64,000 bases of DNA from Ulota crispa (lineage: Eukaryota > Streptophyta > Bryopsida > Orthotrichales > Orthotrichaceae): the NCBI GenBank assembly GCA_963920765.1, contig OY987246.1, positions 2,110,501-2,174,500 of the forward strand. Reading direction: 5' to 3'. Within the stretch, counting starts at the first letter, position 1. Each line of letters opens with the position of its first letter. Position numbers and translations under genes: made by a program. Shown piece by piece: positions 36,304-48,700 of the stretch. The notes under the pieces were generated by a model. The model worked only from the letters and a program-made list of their open reading frames with translations, was not told where the DNA came from and searched no databases.

Positions 36304-38074
36304 ATGGCCGACAAGCAGCAGCAGCAGCACGTGAGCTTCGATGTGGACGAGGTGCAAATCCCGTTCGCGCTCGGGAAGCGCGTGACGTACAAAGTGCGCA
36401 TTAGGAGCTTAGTCGCCACGACCGCCGTGGCGTACAAGGTGCAAACCACGAGCCCCAAGAAGTTCGGCGTGAAGCCGCACACAGGCATCCTCAAACCGCT
36501 CGCCACCACCACCTTTGTCATCATCCTGCAGCCCCAACACGCAGTTCCAGAGGATTTCCCCATCTCCCGCGACAAATTCCTCGTCACCACCATGCTCATC
36601 CCGGATGAGCCATCGCCGCCACCATCCCTCTCCACGCTCAGCGAATGGTTCGCCACCAAGCGTTACAAGGTATGGCTGAATTCCATGCATTGCTAATCTT
36701 ACGATATTCTGATGCTCAGAGCTCTGACAAACCATGCATGACCAGCACATAGATCTGAAATTTTGCCATTTAGCCATTTTACCGAGTTTTAGCGGAAGTG
36801 TTCAGGTCGTGGTGGCAGTGAAGATACCCGTGGTGTACATTGGCGGCGAGATTCTGCGTCTCTCCGCAGCAAAGGGGTCAAGGGAATCCATCCAGGACGT
36901 GCTTTCGCGGGGCACGAACGTGAATGCGAAGGACGAGCAAGGACGGACGGCGCTCAGCATTGCAGCGTTGCGAGGTGATCCGCACATCGTGCAGGAGCTT
37001 CTCGAGGCCGGCGCGGCCGTGGACGGGCCTAGCGGCGCGGGGCTGACGCCCTTGCAAGAAGCAGCGTTCGCCGGGCATGCAACAATCGTGACGCTGCTGT
37101 TGCGAGCCAAAGCGAATAAGGAGATTCCGTCGCATCCCAGAGGCTGGACGGCGCTCCATCTCTCGGCCTCGCGCGGCCGCGTCGGGGTACTGCGGATTCT
37201 GCTCAAAGCGGGCGCGAATGAGAACGCACCGGATAAGGATATGCGCACGCCATTGCACGCGGCGGTCACGGAGGGGCATACGAAAGCCGCGCTCCTGCTG
37301 CTCCAGAACGGCGCGGACGCGGATCCGCAGAGCCGCGACGGGCGCACGCCGCTGCACTGTGCGGCGATGGCGGGCCACCTGGCGACCATGGAGCTGCTGG
37401 TTGACTGGCGGGCGAGCAAGGAAATCAAGGATGTTGATGGGAAAACGCCGTTTGAGCTGGCGATGGAGAACGGGCACACTTTTGTTCTGGATCCCCTACT
37501 GCTGGGTCAGTTTTTGCACAAAGCGGCGCGCGAGGGAAATGTGCAAGCGCTCCAGCGTTGCTTGCTGCAAGGCGCGCTGGTGAACGGATCCGACCATCAC
37601 GGGTTCACCGCGCTCCACCGCGCGGCGTTCAAGGGGCACGCCGCCGTGCTGGTGGCGCTGCTGGTCGACCACGGCGCGGACGTGAATGCTCGCGACCGCG
37701 AGGGGTACTCCGCCCTGCACTGCGCTGCCATCTCTGGCCACGTCGACGCGTGCGCCGTGCTGCTCCGGCACGGCGCGGACGTGAACGCGCGCTGTGTCAA
37801 AGGCTCCACGCCGCTGCATGTGTCCGTGGCGATGGACTTCGTGGCGGTGGTTTGCTTGTTACTCGATTCTGGTGCAGATGCCACTATTGAAGCACTCGAT
37901 GGCCGCACAGCGTTGAATATTGCCGTGGAGTCGCGGCATCATGATCTCATCCCCATGCTCATGAACCTCCACCAGGAAGTGGACGACGATGATTCAATAC
38001 ACACCTCGGAGTCGGAGCGCCTTTGCCCTTCACTTGCCAATGTCTCCCTCAAGGATAAGGAAATCCTTATCTAA
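36304..38074 (+). CDS. VPY: VAPYRIN-like protein (MSP/VAP domain plus ankyrin repeats)
   Basis: Two exons, 36304-36669 and 36806-38074, joined in phase 0 across a 136-nt intron (donor AAG|GTATGG, acceptor TTCAG|GTCG), give 544 residues, close to the usual size of the family. Residues about 8-125 form an MSP (VAP) domain with the hydrophobic beta-strand pattern and the typical KPHTGILKPLATTTF stretch, ending SEWFATKRYK. From about residue 140 to 515 there are ten or so ankyrin repeats with the TALHxAAxxGH pattern, followed by a short acidic tail. This order, the DWF/EWF-type junction and the break in the repeat array (KTPFELAMENGH, then FLHKAAREGN) match VAPYRIN, a cytosolic protein of small puncta needed for arbuscular mycorrhizal and rhizobial entry in seed plants and also kept in mosses. 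The start ATG sits in a good plant context (CAGCCATGGCC). The coding sequence is much more GC-rich than its surroundings. The identity rests on architecture and remembered homologues; role in this plant is inferred. Confidence 0.92.
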
Positions 38075-38372
38075 CATACAGTGGCTTTGCCAATTGAGTT
38101 AGCTTAGCTTTTGATCAAAGGTCCACATCTCATCAGTCAGTCGTACATTTACAAGCACATGACAATCAGGTCGATCAGATCATCATAGACATATCCGTGA
38201 CCACGCAATCGATTTACATTGAAAATGCCTCGTAAGCACATCTTGTATAACAAAAGCGTAACCATTACAGTTGGTGAGCTCTACTCTTGTCAGTGTGTTT
38301 AGGGGACCCATACAAAGCATGTACTCAGGAACTGGTTATATAATATTAGCCTAGAGCTCTGACTTTCGAATG
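38075..38372. other. Convergent intergenic region between VPY and the DUF3223 gene
   Basis: A 298-nt spacer between two facing stop codons. It should hold both 3' UTRs. No repeat or further open frame is evident. Confidence 0.5.
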
Positions 38373-39349
38373 CTAACTGAAAGACCGATACTTGTCGCGT
38401 GTTTTGAAATCGAAAATGGTTTCACGCTTCGTTGCACCAGTTGCCTGCTCCACTTCTCTGTAAGATCTGAACAGAGTATCGTACTGGCCCAGCATGTCTG
38501 GACACTCTTCGGCAGCTTTCTCCTTGAGGCACTTGTGGTAACTGAAGTCAACCTCGGTGCCGTCGACACGGACCACCCAGAAGCACCGTGTGGTGTGGTC
38601 ATAAACCTTTTGTATCTGCAGGAGTTTCAATCGACATCAGCGGCATCGAATTCTCACAACTTGCCTTGAGAACTTCAAAACTGTCGGTTGAAGGTACATG
38701 GTAACCATGCATTCTAGATACAATGCAACAACTATCTCCGTATGGCCTCGTTTCCAAGGAGATAAATACTGTACAACGACTGAATACTGTAGATTACATG
38801 AACGGCTCCGTAATGAGGTACGGTGAAAATATGGTCTGATATAATCGATTCCTACACCGGTCTTCTCTTCGAATTTCTTGTGATACTTGAGCACATCACG
38901 AACCGCCTTTTTGTCCTCTGGAGAGAGACGTTCACCGTCCTCATAATTCCTGCACACAACAGTGTTGACAGGATCATTTCACAACGTAGAACGATACAGG
39001 TTTACTAGGGACCAAATTCAGATGATCTTAGAAAACGGGAGAGGGGGAAGGAGGAGGAGTTCCGTGATGAGAGTTCTTACTGCTTGTGCAACAATCCTGA
39101 CAAGTGACGACGGTATTCAACAATCTCCTGCCACGGATTCCGACTGTTACCGCTCTTGAAGCTGCTTGACTTGAGCTCCTCTTTAGTTGGCGAGACTGGA
39201 GTATCCTTCGACTTGCACTGTTTCAGCACCATCATCAGATCATTCAACTGGAAGCTCTCTTTCTTTGGAGTGACTTTAGGTACATCGAGACAGGCTTGGT
39301 CTGAAGGTACCAGCTTCCCATCACCAACTTCCTTCCCCTTCAAAGCCAT
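38373..39349 (-). CDS. DUF3223 / DCL-domain protein
   Basis: Three exons on the minus strand, 39349-39081, 38949-38856 and 38615-38373, give 201 residues with consistent phases. Exon 1 has a GTAAGA donor, exon 2 a TGCAG acceptor, exon 3 a TGCAG acceptor. The exon 2 donor (GGT|GTAGGA) is the least certain boundary; an alternative would keep a few more residues (VGIDYI) before the junction. Residues about 105-175 match the DUF3223/DeCL fold: a helix VLKYHKKFEEKTG, then RCFWVVRVDGTEVDFSYHKC, the family hallmark of the tomato DCL protein and of the C-terminus of RNA polymerase V subunit NRPE1. DCL proteins act in plastid rRNA processing and plastid development; others have no known role. The N-terminal 80 residues are polar and not clearly a transit peptide. 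The ATG at 39349 is the first in frame. It is convergent with VPY, with about 300 nt between stop codons. Confidence 0.78.
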
Positions 39350-39761
39350 AGCTTTGATCTCTGCCAACTTCACAATTCAGAACTCTCACTCGCAGAGATG
39401 TGTGCTCAAACTATAGTGGACTGTGACTGGAGAGATGCAATGTGACAATGGCTCTTTATATTGAAATGCTGATGGTCTACGGAAATTATGGAGTGTGGGC
39501 TAGATATCTGGACATACTTACTGTGAGGTTTGTTTCAACGTCGGGAGCAATGAAGCGCAGACAATCTGTGAAATAAATCCGCCGAAGACAAAAATTCATT
39601 TAAATAGAGCGCTTCGAAAAGAGAAGTTTTCTGTACGTACCGGGTTCTTCATGCTTTGATGAATCGCTGCCGCCGTTGGACGCAGAAATAATATTATTCT
39701 ATGGGTGACGTGACTTGGTATGGTGCGCTTTGTGGCATTTGAGCATTCTGGCTGTAGTTCG
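39350..39761. other. 5' flank of the DUF3223 gene
   Basis: No coding sequence recognised. The stretch probably contains the promoter and 5' UTR of the minus-strand gene and ends at the TA-flanked MITE that starts at 39762. Confidence 0.35.
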
Positions 39762-40074
39762 TAAGGTAGAAGGCTCGAAAATCGCTCACCCTCCAAAATG
39801 TTCTAGCTCTGTACATGAATTTTTTCATAGATTTTCAAACTGTACAAGTAGTGTACATTTGAGGAGGTGAGCGGTTATAAAGCCCTATGCCACTTCAGTT
39901 TCAAAATTTCATAACTAATACTACAAAATTTCAAAAAATATGAAACAACTTGGGTTAGATGTCAATTCTTTTTGTCTCAAGAAAATTTTACTGAAAATTA
40001 TTTCAAGATGTTCTACCTCCACAAAATTCAGTTTCAGCCCTTAGATGTGGTCGGTTTTCGAGCCTTCTACCTTA
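39762..40074. mobile_element. TA-flanked MITE, AGGTAG family
   Basis: Ends TAAGGTAGAAGGCTCGAAAA and TTTTCGAGCCTTCTACCTTA form a perfect 20-bp pair. Interior has GTACATTTGAGGAGGTGAGC, as in 6412-6725. Confidence 0.8.
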
Positions 40075-40338
40075 CACTTTTGCCGGCATCAATAAGTTAC
40101 TGAGCATCCGTAGAGTTGTTATGTGCAATTCAATTGCTGACCATTCCTACAGAATTATTTATCAACTGCGCTGGTAGCTCCTCTTGCCATACTCCAAGAG
40201 GTAGATTTAAAAAAAAAAATTCTCCTGGAATTAAGAGCTGAAGTTTCAACAAACAAAAGGAAGGAGAAACCGTCATTCATAAGTGGGCAACTTAGAAGAA
40301 CTCAATAGGAATAAGGTGGAAGCACCATACCCGATATC

Positions 40339-40342
40339 TTAA
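40339..40342. other. Unfilled TTAA target site
   Basis: This TTAA lies within a dispersed repeat (about 40309-40480) whose other copy, at 51799-51825 plus 52476-52625, is interrupted at the same place by the element at 51826. Confidence 0.8.
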
Positions 40343-42763
40343 GCGATTCTGCAACAAGCTACAAAGAGTTTAAGGCAACAAATATTTTTCCCGTATACGA
40401 AGATAAGAAATATTGGGATTGCTAACTTTTCATGGTTTTATTTGTAAAACTGAAATTATTGTGAATTTTTGGGGTTAAAAAATGTTCTAGACCCATGGTT
40501 AATGTCTAGACTTATGCAATTTAGATAATAACCAAACGATTTTTTGTTTGTTATTTCATATTTCACTTTGGGACACGTGGCATGACTTAAGTGGTCCCAA
40601 CTTTGGAAAGAAGAGAACACATTCCAAACCACATAACCTTGCTGATATTGGAGATAGCACACCCTATTGGCTGGGTATGGGGCGTTGTTGGCTATGGTAC
40701 TTCCACCTTAGAAGAGAAGAAGTGGGTTGGGGAAAGGGCTCAAATTTCAATAAACCAAAGAAAGAAGAAACAGTCGTTCACAAGCGGGTAGCTGGTAAAA
40801 ATTGAATAGAAATTGAGTAGATATAGAAGAGCAGTAGGATGAGGAAAGACTTTTGAAATGTGCATTTGTCCAAAACAAGGAGCTGGTCTTTATTGAATGC
40901 CTCGATTACCTTTTCTTTGTATGAACTCAAATGACACAATTGTTCTACTGCTGAACAATGCCATGAGAATTGAGGAAACTTGGAGAAATGAATATATTGT
41001 TCCATATGTCATGAATGCAAAATTTGTCACATTTAATTGAGTTTGAAATTATGCAAAGCCCAAAAATAACAGTTGAAATGTAAAACATCATGGGAGACTT
41101 GTGCAATATTTTGGGAGATGAGTGCCATATGCAAAATATAGGGACATTTGTGCAAAATCCAAACGTTTGTGTCCCTCAATATAGGGACAACAAGAGATTT
41201 TCCTATGGTTTGCACACAAAGTCCAAAGTTACGTGGATAGTTAAAATTCAGTTAAATATGACATAGATTTACTTCATAAATTTTAAAACTAGATTTTTAT
41301 TAGTTTTACAATGCAATACTTATTTGTAGATATCCTTTAGTTCAAAAAAGATAAGTACCTTTTTATCCAAAGAGAAACTTTCCTAAAGACTCAAAAATGT
41401 TTGGCATCAGTTGATTGTGATAAAATAAATAAGACAAAAATATTTCAAAATTAACAAAAATATTGATTTTATGACAGCATAATCCTACTAGCAATGGTAA
41501 GTGCTCCAATTTGATGATCTTTAGCAGCAAATACATCTTTGTTTTTTATTTTTGCCAAAATTATCTATTTCTACTTTAGTTAGCCTTCTTTTCCATTTGG
41601 CAAAAAACATTTTAATTTATCATCCAAATTCTAAGTGGCATATCCGACCTTCACCTTGAGAGTTGATGACAAGCCATCTAAAGGTTGTAAATTTTCAAAA
41701 TAATTTGTGGAGATTTGAAACAGTGATACCATTTGTATTTGAATAAAGAATTAAAAATGTCCTTATCAAGTACAAATTTATCCACAAAAAATGTGATTTT
41801 TACTATAATTTACGTTATAGCAAAGAACATCTTAATAAAAACTTAGGAGAATTTACAAGCATGCTAATATATATTGTTGCTTTAAATCACTACACTAAAA
41901 GAATTGTCAAAATTTCAAAAAGAAAAAGACTTTGTAAAACTTCATTTTACTGGTTAGAATAATAAAACTGCCAAGGATAATATATATACGGGCCTTATGT
42001 GCTTTCTGTAAATCTCAACATGCAACATACGTGAAATGATTCGCTTGCTAATTCCCCCGCTTGGTGAAAAATCACTTGCTCCCGAGCAAAATCTTTTCCC
42101 AGTTGTCAATATGTGAGACTTTTGGAATAATAAAATATAAAGAAAGCACATACGTTAAGAAACTGGTTTACAGGAAGCTCAGATGCAAAGGATGTTAATT
42201 TAATCACTACGATTAAAATCAAGTACCAAGAAGCTAGAAGTTATATGATATGCTCTTATGTTAGACATGGACCGCATATAAATTCCAAACATGATATGAT
42301 AATATTACATGACCATCAACAAAACTTCATCAAAAAAATGCTGTTGATTCTTTGTCATCCGTAGCTTAGAGATTGCTTTCTCCGATGTCACGACATGAGT
42401 TCCTATAATACAGAGCAGACAAGATCCTCAAGAACTCTCACACTTTAAAGACTTCAGGATGCAAGGTTTCCTTAACAAACGTAATGCCTGAGCTGGACCT
42501 CTGTACATGAAGATCTGGCCGAACAGGTAATTTAAGAGGTTCTCCTTGACCTGGAAGTAGTATACTTCAGAAGCAAGAGTGATGCTATCGATGCGGTGCA
42601 CTTGGACAAAATGATTAGAGGACTTATCTGCATACGATTGAAGGCAATGCTCCAGGAAGAGTGCTGTCGAGGTACACTAAGTGCTCCCTCGCAAATTTAA
42701 AAGCTTCACTGTCGGTGCTTTTGTTAACAAGACCCGGCGTGAAGTAACAGCAGGCTTATATCA
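40343..42763. other. AT-rich spacer and 3' flank of the CRM gene
   Basis: No gene recognised. 40343-40480 continues a dispersed repeat also found at 52476-52625. 40222-40305 and 40739-40820 are related to each other (a GAAGGAGAAAC-type stretch followed by a short AT-rich run). 42350-42763 is less AT-rich and may be the 3' UTR of the CRM gene. Confidence 0.35.
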
Positions 42764-45700
42764 TCAAGTTTTCAAGATAATGTCGTCGAGCTCTCTAAGT
42801 TGCTTCCTTTGCTTTCCGCTTCCTCCAAATTTTCCTGCTCAAGTACAGATTTGCTCAGTTTTAGAATCGTAAGAGATTATGATATAGAAACCAGTCAGCA
42901 ACTCGTCTAATCATACACTTGGTTGGTTTTGCCTTTAATTAGCAAGAGGCGTAAAGCACGACTTGGCTAAATGACTATGGACACTCATCTTTGAATGGCG
43001 ATTGGGTTGTCTACTGTCTCTGCAATATGGGTCTATAATCTTCCACTTTAAAACTGTACAGAAAATTCATACATAATGCTAAAAACTCAAGAGATTTGGA
43101 TATTGAACCTAAAGTGATCTCTCCAGAGATCTATACATCTCCCAAAGTCACACTCCTGCATGAATTCAAGTGCTTAAAGTGACACAAATAGTATCCTTTA
43201 CCTTGCATTCTTACTGTAAAGGACGTGAGAGAATGTATGAAGATTCAAAGCACTTACCATCTCTGCTCGTAATACGCTGAAGTCCCTCTCCAGCTTTTGT
43301 AGGTGCCTCTCTAAAGACTGTAAACCAGAACAACCATAAACGCAATTAGTTGCCCAAGTAAATTTTAGAGGATAACATCATGGTTCGGCTCAGATAGAAT
43401 TAATAACATTGAGCTAAAAGGAACAACAATGAAGGCCGAAACAATTGTATAACATACATCATAAGCTGGACGGGAAATGCCTACATGGACAAAAGTAGCC
43501 TCTTTTCCCATATGATTTGAATTTTTTGTTTAGGTATCAAAATATACCAATAGAAAGAAGAAACCATACTCGGCATTTTTTAATGATAAAACATGTTTTA
43601 ATAGGAATGTACCAATTTTCGCCGCTTTTGATTGAAGCGCTGCCAAGCCTCCTTCTTCGTGAGCAATCCTGGTGGCCTTAACCCATGGGGGTGGCCTTGT
43701 GGGCTTACTCCATCAGTAGGGCGCTGGTAATTCTTGCCACGATACACAACGATGGCTTCGCCAACAGGAATGCTACAAATGCCGACCACAACCCCTCCAC
43801 TCTCGATTTCAAGCATTCTGGCTATTTCCTCGACCGCGTCCTTTTCTCGATACATGAAGTAACTCTTCTTCACAATGATCTTCACCAGCTCCCTCCACTT
43901 CCAGTTCAGATGCATGTTCTCAATAATCCCACCAAACACTTCTCTCCTTCCTGAGAAGAACCGAACAGTTCAAAAAACAGATTTATGCTCACCCTGGCAC
44001 CATTTTGAAAGATTCGACTGCATTAAGGGGATAAAATGAACCAGTAAAATGAAGAAATAATGTTACAATTAAATATGTTTTGGAAGTCAATATGATTGAC
44101 TATTAGGCTTCAAATGTATTTTCAGTTTTTTTGGTCTGGTCACATGAAGGGTTAAACCCTAAAAAATTCTTGGTTTTATTCCTCTGCTCCATCTGTGAAA
44201 CACCCCAAAAAAAACTGGTACTATCACTATTGATATCTGTGTTTAACCTACTTGTAGTAACACCTTGATGACAATGAAAAGACTCATAGAAGAAATAAGG
44301 GGATATAGTATCGTACCAAGGAGAAGATATGGCTTCATACGCAACCCGATCTTCTGCAAAGTATACATTTCCTCCTCTGAGAGTTGCTCCTTCGCTGCTT
44401 GCAAACTTTTAGGCCTCACCTTTGAGTCTAGATTTTTTAGCTCTCTCTCAGCTCTATCTATCTTTTGAGCAGCCTGAAGAACAAACATATCACAGCATTA
44501 ATCAAAGAAAATCAAAACTCTTCTTAACAAACTATGACAAGCCTCGTGTTCCTTATCACAAGTACTAACAGAACCCAGGGCCCATCTTTCGAGGGAAATA
44601 TCTTTAAAATGTCATATATTCTAGTATGAACTCACAGCATTGAGTAATCTCTGCATCTTTTTCACAGCTTGATCTCTTGCAGGTCTCCGTATTTGAGTAG
44701 AGCAATCCTGGCTATTTTTCCAAGGATCCCACCTAGACTTTTCCTCCAATGTCTCTGCTAGTGTCCCGGCATTCCTGTTCACAGCACAGAGAAGACTTAG
44801 AAATTTACAACTCAACACCATAAAATGAGGAACACCGACACAAATGAACAACGTGGCAATTGCGAATCTCTATCTATCTTCACATTGAGTACCATTACAT
44901 AGTTCAAGCTGAGCAGATACGGTACCTAGGTTTTAAAGGAGCGTCAATAACAGGAGGGGCATTGCAAAAGCCAGCCAAACGGACTCTTTCTTCCTCCTCC
45001 AAAAGGGTTATGACCATGCGGTTCTTCTCCTCCAAAGTACTCTTCACTACATGCGGTAGAAAATCGTTCCCTCGAAAGAGTGCAATGTAAGTCATGTTTC
45101 GGGCTATCAGGTCTCCTCCAGTAAGCCTCTGCACACCACAACAACAACATCACACCTGTCCTCCCTTTCAAAAAGTAATCGCATGAAACGCATCCATATC
45201 CAGGAAAGCTTACCATCAACTCTGCAGTCACACGGTCGTTATCGATTCTTGAGACACCACTCTTCATAACTAGTTTAACAACTTCGCTCTGTTCCCACAA
45301 CTTCACTATAGCTGAGGCCAGCCCTTCGAGTCCTCGTCGTTTCCCTGGAAGAAATTGTGCACACGGATTAACACGCGTTTACATAAAAAACTAGGCAATG
45401 AGTATTGAAACTTTACATGAGTTTCCTTCACGTACAAAAAAGCGGTTTGCAAATACTCACCAAGTGCAAAATGTGGAGGAAGCTTTTTAGCCAGATGTCG
45501 CATCTCCGTCATTTCGATGTTAGTGAGTCTAGGTCTCACTCCATACGGCAGTCGCCTAAAGGGACTCTTGAACCCCAAATCTGGAGGTACTAACAAATCT
45601 CCATCAATTGGCACATGTCCACCTTGATCCCAGTCTGTGTATTGCGGCCCCAGATCATCCAGAAGCTCCTCGATTTGTGTCTCCCGCATTTGCAAGTCAA

Positions 45701-48700
45701 AGGGAGTTTTACCCTCCTTGAATTGCTCACTTTCGTCTTCTTCATCCAAGCCAAGAGACTGTAGTCGCTCTCTGTAAGCTTCCTCCCTTTTCTCAAACTT
45801 GCGTATCCAACCGGGGATATAGTCCTGTCCACGATAAATCACCACTGCTGGTCCCTCCCTCCATATGACTGTTCCACCAGTTAATCTCTGCACAGCCAAA
45901 CATATCGAACATTAGTACTGCTGGAGACTTTAAGCTAAGAACTCATAAAAGGCCCCAATAAAAGATGTGGAAGATAATTTATCTCTCTTACCCCAATTCA
46001 CCAGTACCACACTTCCTACTATCCTTTCTTTTGCTTGTGAGGAATTAAAAACTATCATAGCCCAGACGTGCCCAAAGTCAACAATACAAAAGTCTATTTC
46101 AGAAGCTAACATTCTAGTAATTCTCAAGATATACTTCTATAGATTGGAGTAGTACTTCTCCTTTCTAGTGATTCATTTTGCTACCTTCAGAATTAAAATT
46201 TTCAACTCTTTAAGATATGAAAGCGGTCACTATTGGCCATTTGAGCACGAAAGGGTCAACCACCAGAAAGAGTACAGAAAGTTTGACTCTGCTACTACTC
46301 CTGAAACATCAAAAAACCGCAGGATTTGACAAAGAAAGAAACATGTATGATAACTTATACATCAGCATCAATGTACTTGAATCACGCCACTCATTAACGT
46401 TGATTCAATCAACAAGCAAAAGAAAAGAAAGGAATTACTAACCTCAATATCGTCATGGACCTTCCTCATGCTGCGTCCAGGGACAATACATCTCACTTTT
46501 GCAACCTCAGACACAAGCCACTTGTTATGGATAGACTTCACAATGCCCCTTGTGATCCCTTCCATTCCAATCTTCATCCAACCTCTTATTTTCAACCTCA
46601 AGGCACACAACCTCTCCAATTCATAAAGCGGTATTGCCTGCACGCGTTCTTCCTCATATTCATCTACATCTCTTGTTTGCTTCCACAAGCCCGAAGTGTT
46701 CTGAGCTTCGTCCATCTCCGAAGGATCATCTTCTTCCGCAACATTGTGTACATCCAAGGCAAATCCTTCTTCCCATCCAAAGTTTGAGGTACCTGTGCCA
46801 TTTGAAGGCTTCTCTTCCAAAAAGGAATCCCAATTGCTGTTATTGCTCTTAACCTTCTCCAATACACTCTCGATGTCAGCTTCAGATTCATCCACCATCA
46901 CTATTTCCTCGGAGTTGATTGCATTTTCCCATAATTTATCGAATTCTAATACTGCTTCTTCAGTGGCTGGGACTGCAGTGGCGTTCAAGCTTGATGCTAC
47001 TGCATGCTGGTTTCGGTCATTCATAACCAAAGCTTCTTCAGATTCCGCAAGCAAGTTTTCGATGTCTACTGACTCTCGGTTAGAAATGATCGTCTCCTGA
47101 GGACTGGTTGATGGACCGGAGGTGTCTTCTTCGTCCTTGTTCTGGCTGATGTTCGACCCTCTCCATAACAACATAAAGTGACTGTCGAAAGAGAGGGGCA
47201 CACATGGCACCAAATCCTGCCAAAAATTAAAAACAAATCCAACCAAAAAGTAAGGAAAAAGCAAAGTACGAGACAAAATAGTAGGTATTGAGTACATTAG
47301 ATCAACCGTAAGACAATCTTAAAATTAACTTAATCTCAAGTTAGTGTAGACTTCATACTAACCTTATAGTTGCAAACGTGATATCTAGTTCATGCTAGTG
47401 ATATTAAAATCGCACTAACATCAACTAAACACCATTTGCATTACACTAACACTAACTCAACATGAACTCAATATCTAAATTATATGGATCTTAAACCTAT
47501 TAAGCTAACGTTAAAAACTTTGTCAATGTAATGGGTATCTATTGCATTGAAGGTGACTCCAAATAGAAGGTAGGATCAAAAGATAGGAGGTGCTAGCATG
47601 ATGAAAACGATCTAATGTAAGAGCAGGACTTACCCTAAGCTTTGCACCAATTTTCTTCATGTCACTTCTATCTAACTCCCTACAGTCCACTTTGACGAGC
47701 TCATGAATTTCGAATGTGTCCTTCACCATCTTCACTAGGTTTTGGTACATCCCAGACCTCTCTGAAAACCAAAACCTAAACTTATTAGGCTGCTTTCAAA
47801 TATGACGCAAGACAACTTCATCCGTTCTCAAACCTCTCGTCTAAAAATAAATGCTAACCTACCGCAAGCATTTAGCACCGACAGGTTGCTGCAATAAAAA
47901 GAGCAGCCCTCCATTGAGAAACGCACCATCACTTACGGCTTTCTCTAACATAAACCTTGCTAGTTGTAACGCAGCTAAGTTTTCTAGAACAAATCCAGGG
48001 AGTGGGTTCTCTACGAGTAAACTATTGTCACTTGCCATGAACAAATTGCAACCTCATTTAACTATGCTTGTGGTTGAACGTTTCTAGCTGAATAAATTTA
48101 AAAAAAACAGTGGACCCTCCAAGCTACATGTAGTCTTCACAAGGTGTCAAGAAATAACAACTAGAGAATTCAAGTCGATGTAACTACAACCGACTTCTAG
48201 AAAAGTAAACTACGCTTGTTGCATATCTTACTCAAGCGACAGAGACAGGAAATTCGCCGCCCCAATGCGCGCAAATTGTCAGCTTCTTCCACACTCAAAC
48301 ACTCGGGCACACGTTGCACAACCGGAGGGTAAATGGGGACGGATGGTTTCCACAGCATCAAAGGAATTTTGGGCCGTGTATTCCAATTGTAATTGCGTCC
48401 ACGAAACACATACAGCATACTCTTAGAACGGCGAATAATCTTGCCACCAGACTTCTCCTGTTTCATGGAAACACTGCCATCAAACAACTGCTATCATTGC
48501 CACATCAACGACAGAAACCCAAGTTTGGCAGGCATTCTTAAAAATGCTAAGAAACATGTCTAAAAAAAAAAACTTTAATATACCCTTGCTCTCCTACAGT
48601 GAGTGGATCAAACGCCTGGGTTGAGGAAAGTTTCAGAACCTCAATCACAGAACAGAGGTTGTCCATGTCCACGGTAGGAACCCCGTAGCACTTAATTCTA

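Noticed and set aside
36802-37908. Long antisense and shifted frames over the ankyrin region (up to 225 residues)
   Set aside because: Shadows of a GC-rich repeated coding sequence; the sense frame has the conserved ankyrin pattern.
38637-38855. Extending DUF3223 exon 2 through VGIDYIRPYFH to a later donor
   Set aside because: The later GT sites leave a phase that does not fit the acceptor at 38615; GGT|GTAGGA is the only nearby donor in phase 0.
40430-40500. GGGGTTAA at 40470-40478 as a TTAA-element end
   Set aside because: It belongs to the dispersed repeat that reads GGGAGTCAA in the other copy (52605), and no partner end exists.
46443-47634. Reading the CRM locus as two neighbouring genes (CAF, then CFM)
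   Set aside because: The CAF CRM2 end and CFM CRM3 start are in one open exon, with no stop, start context or poly(A)-like region between; kept only as the alternative to test.
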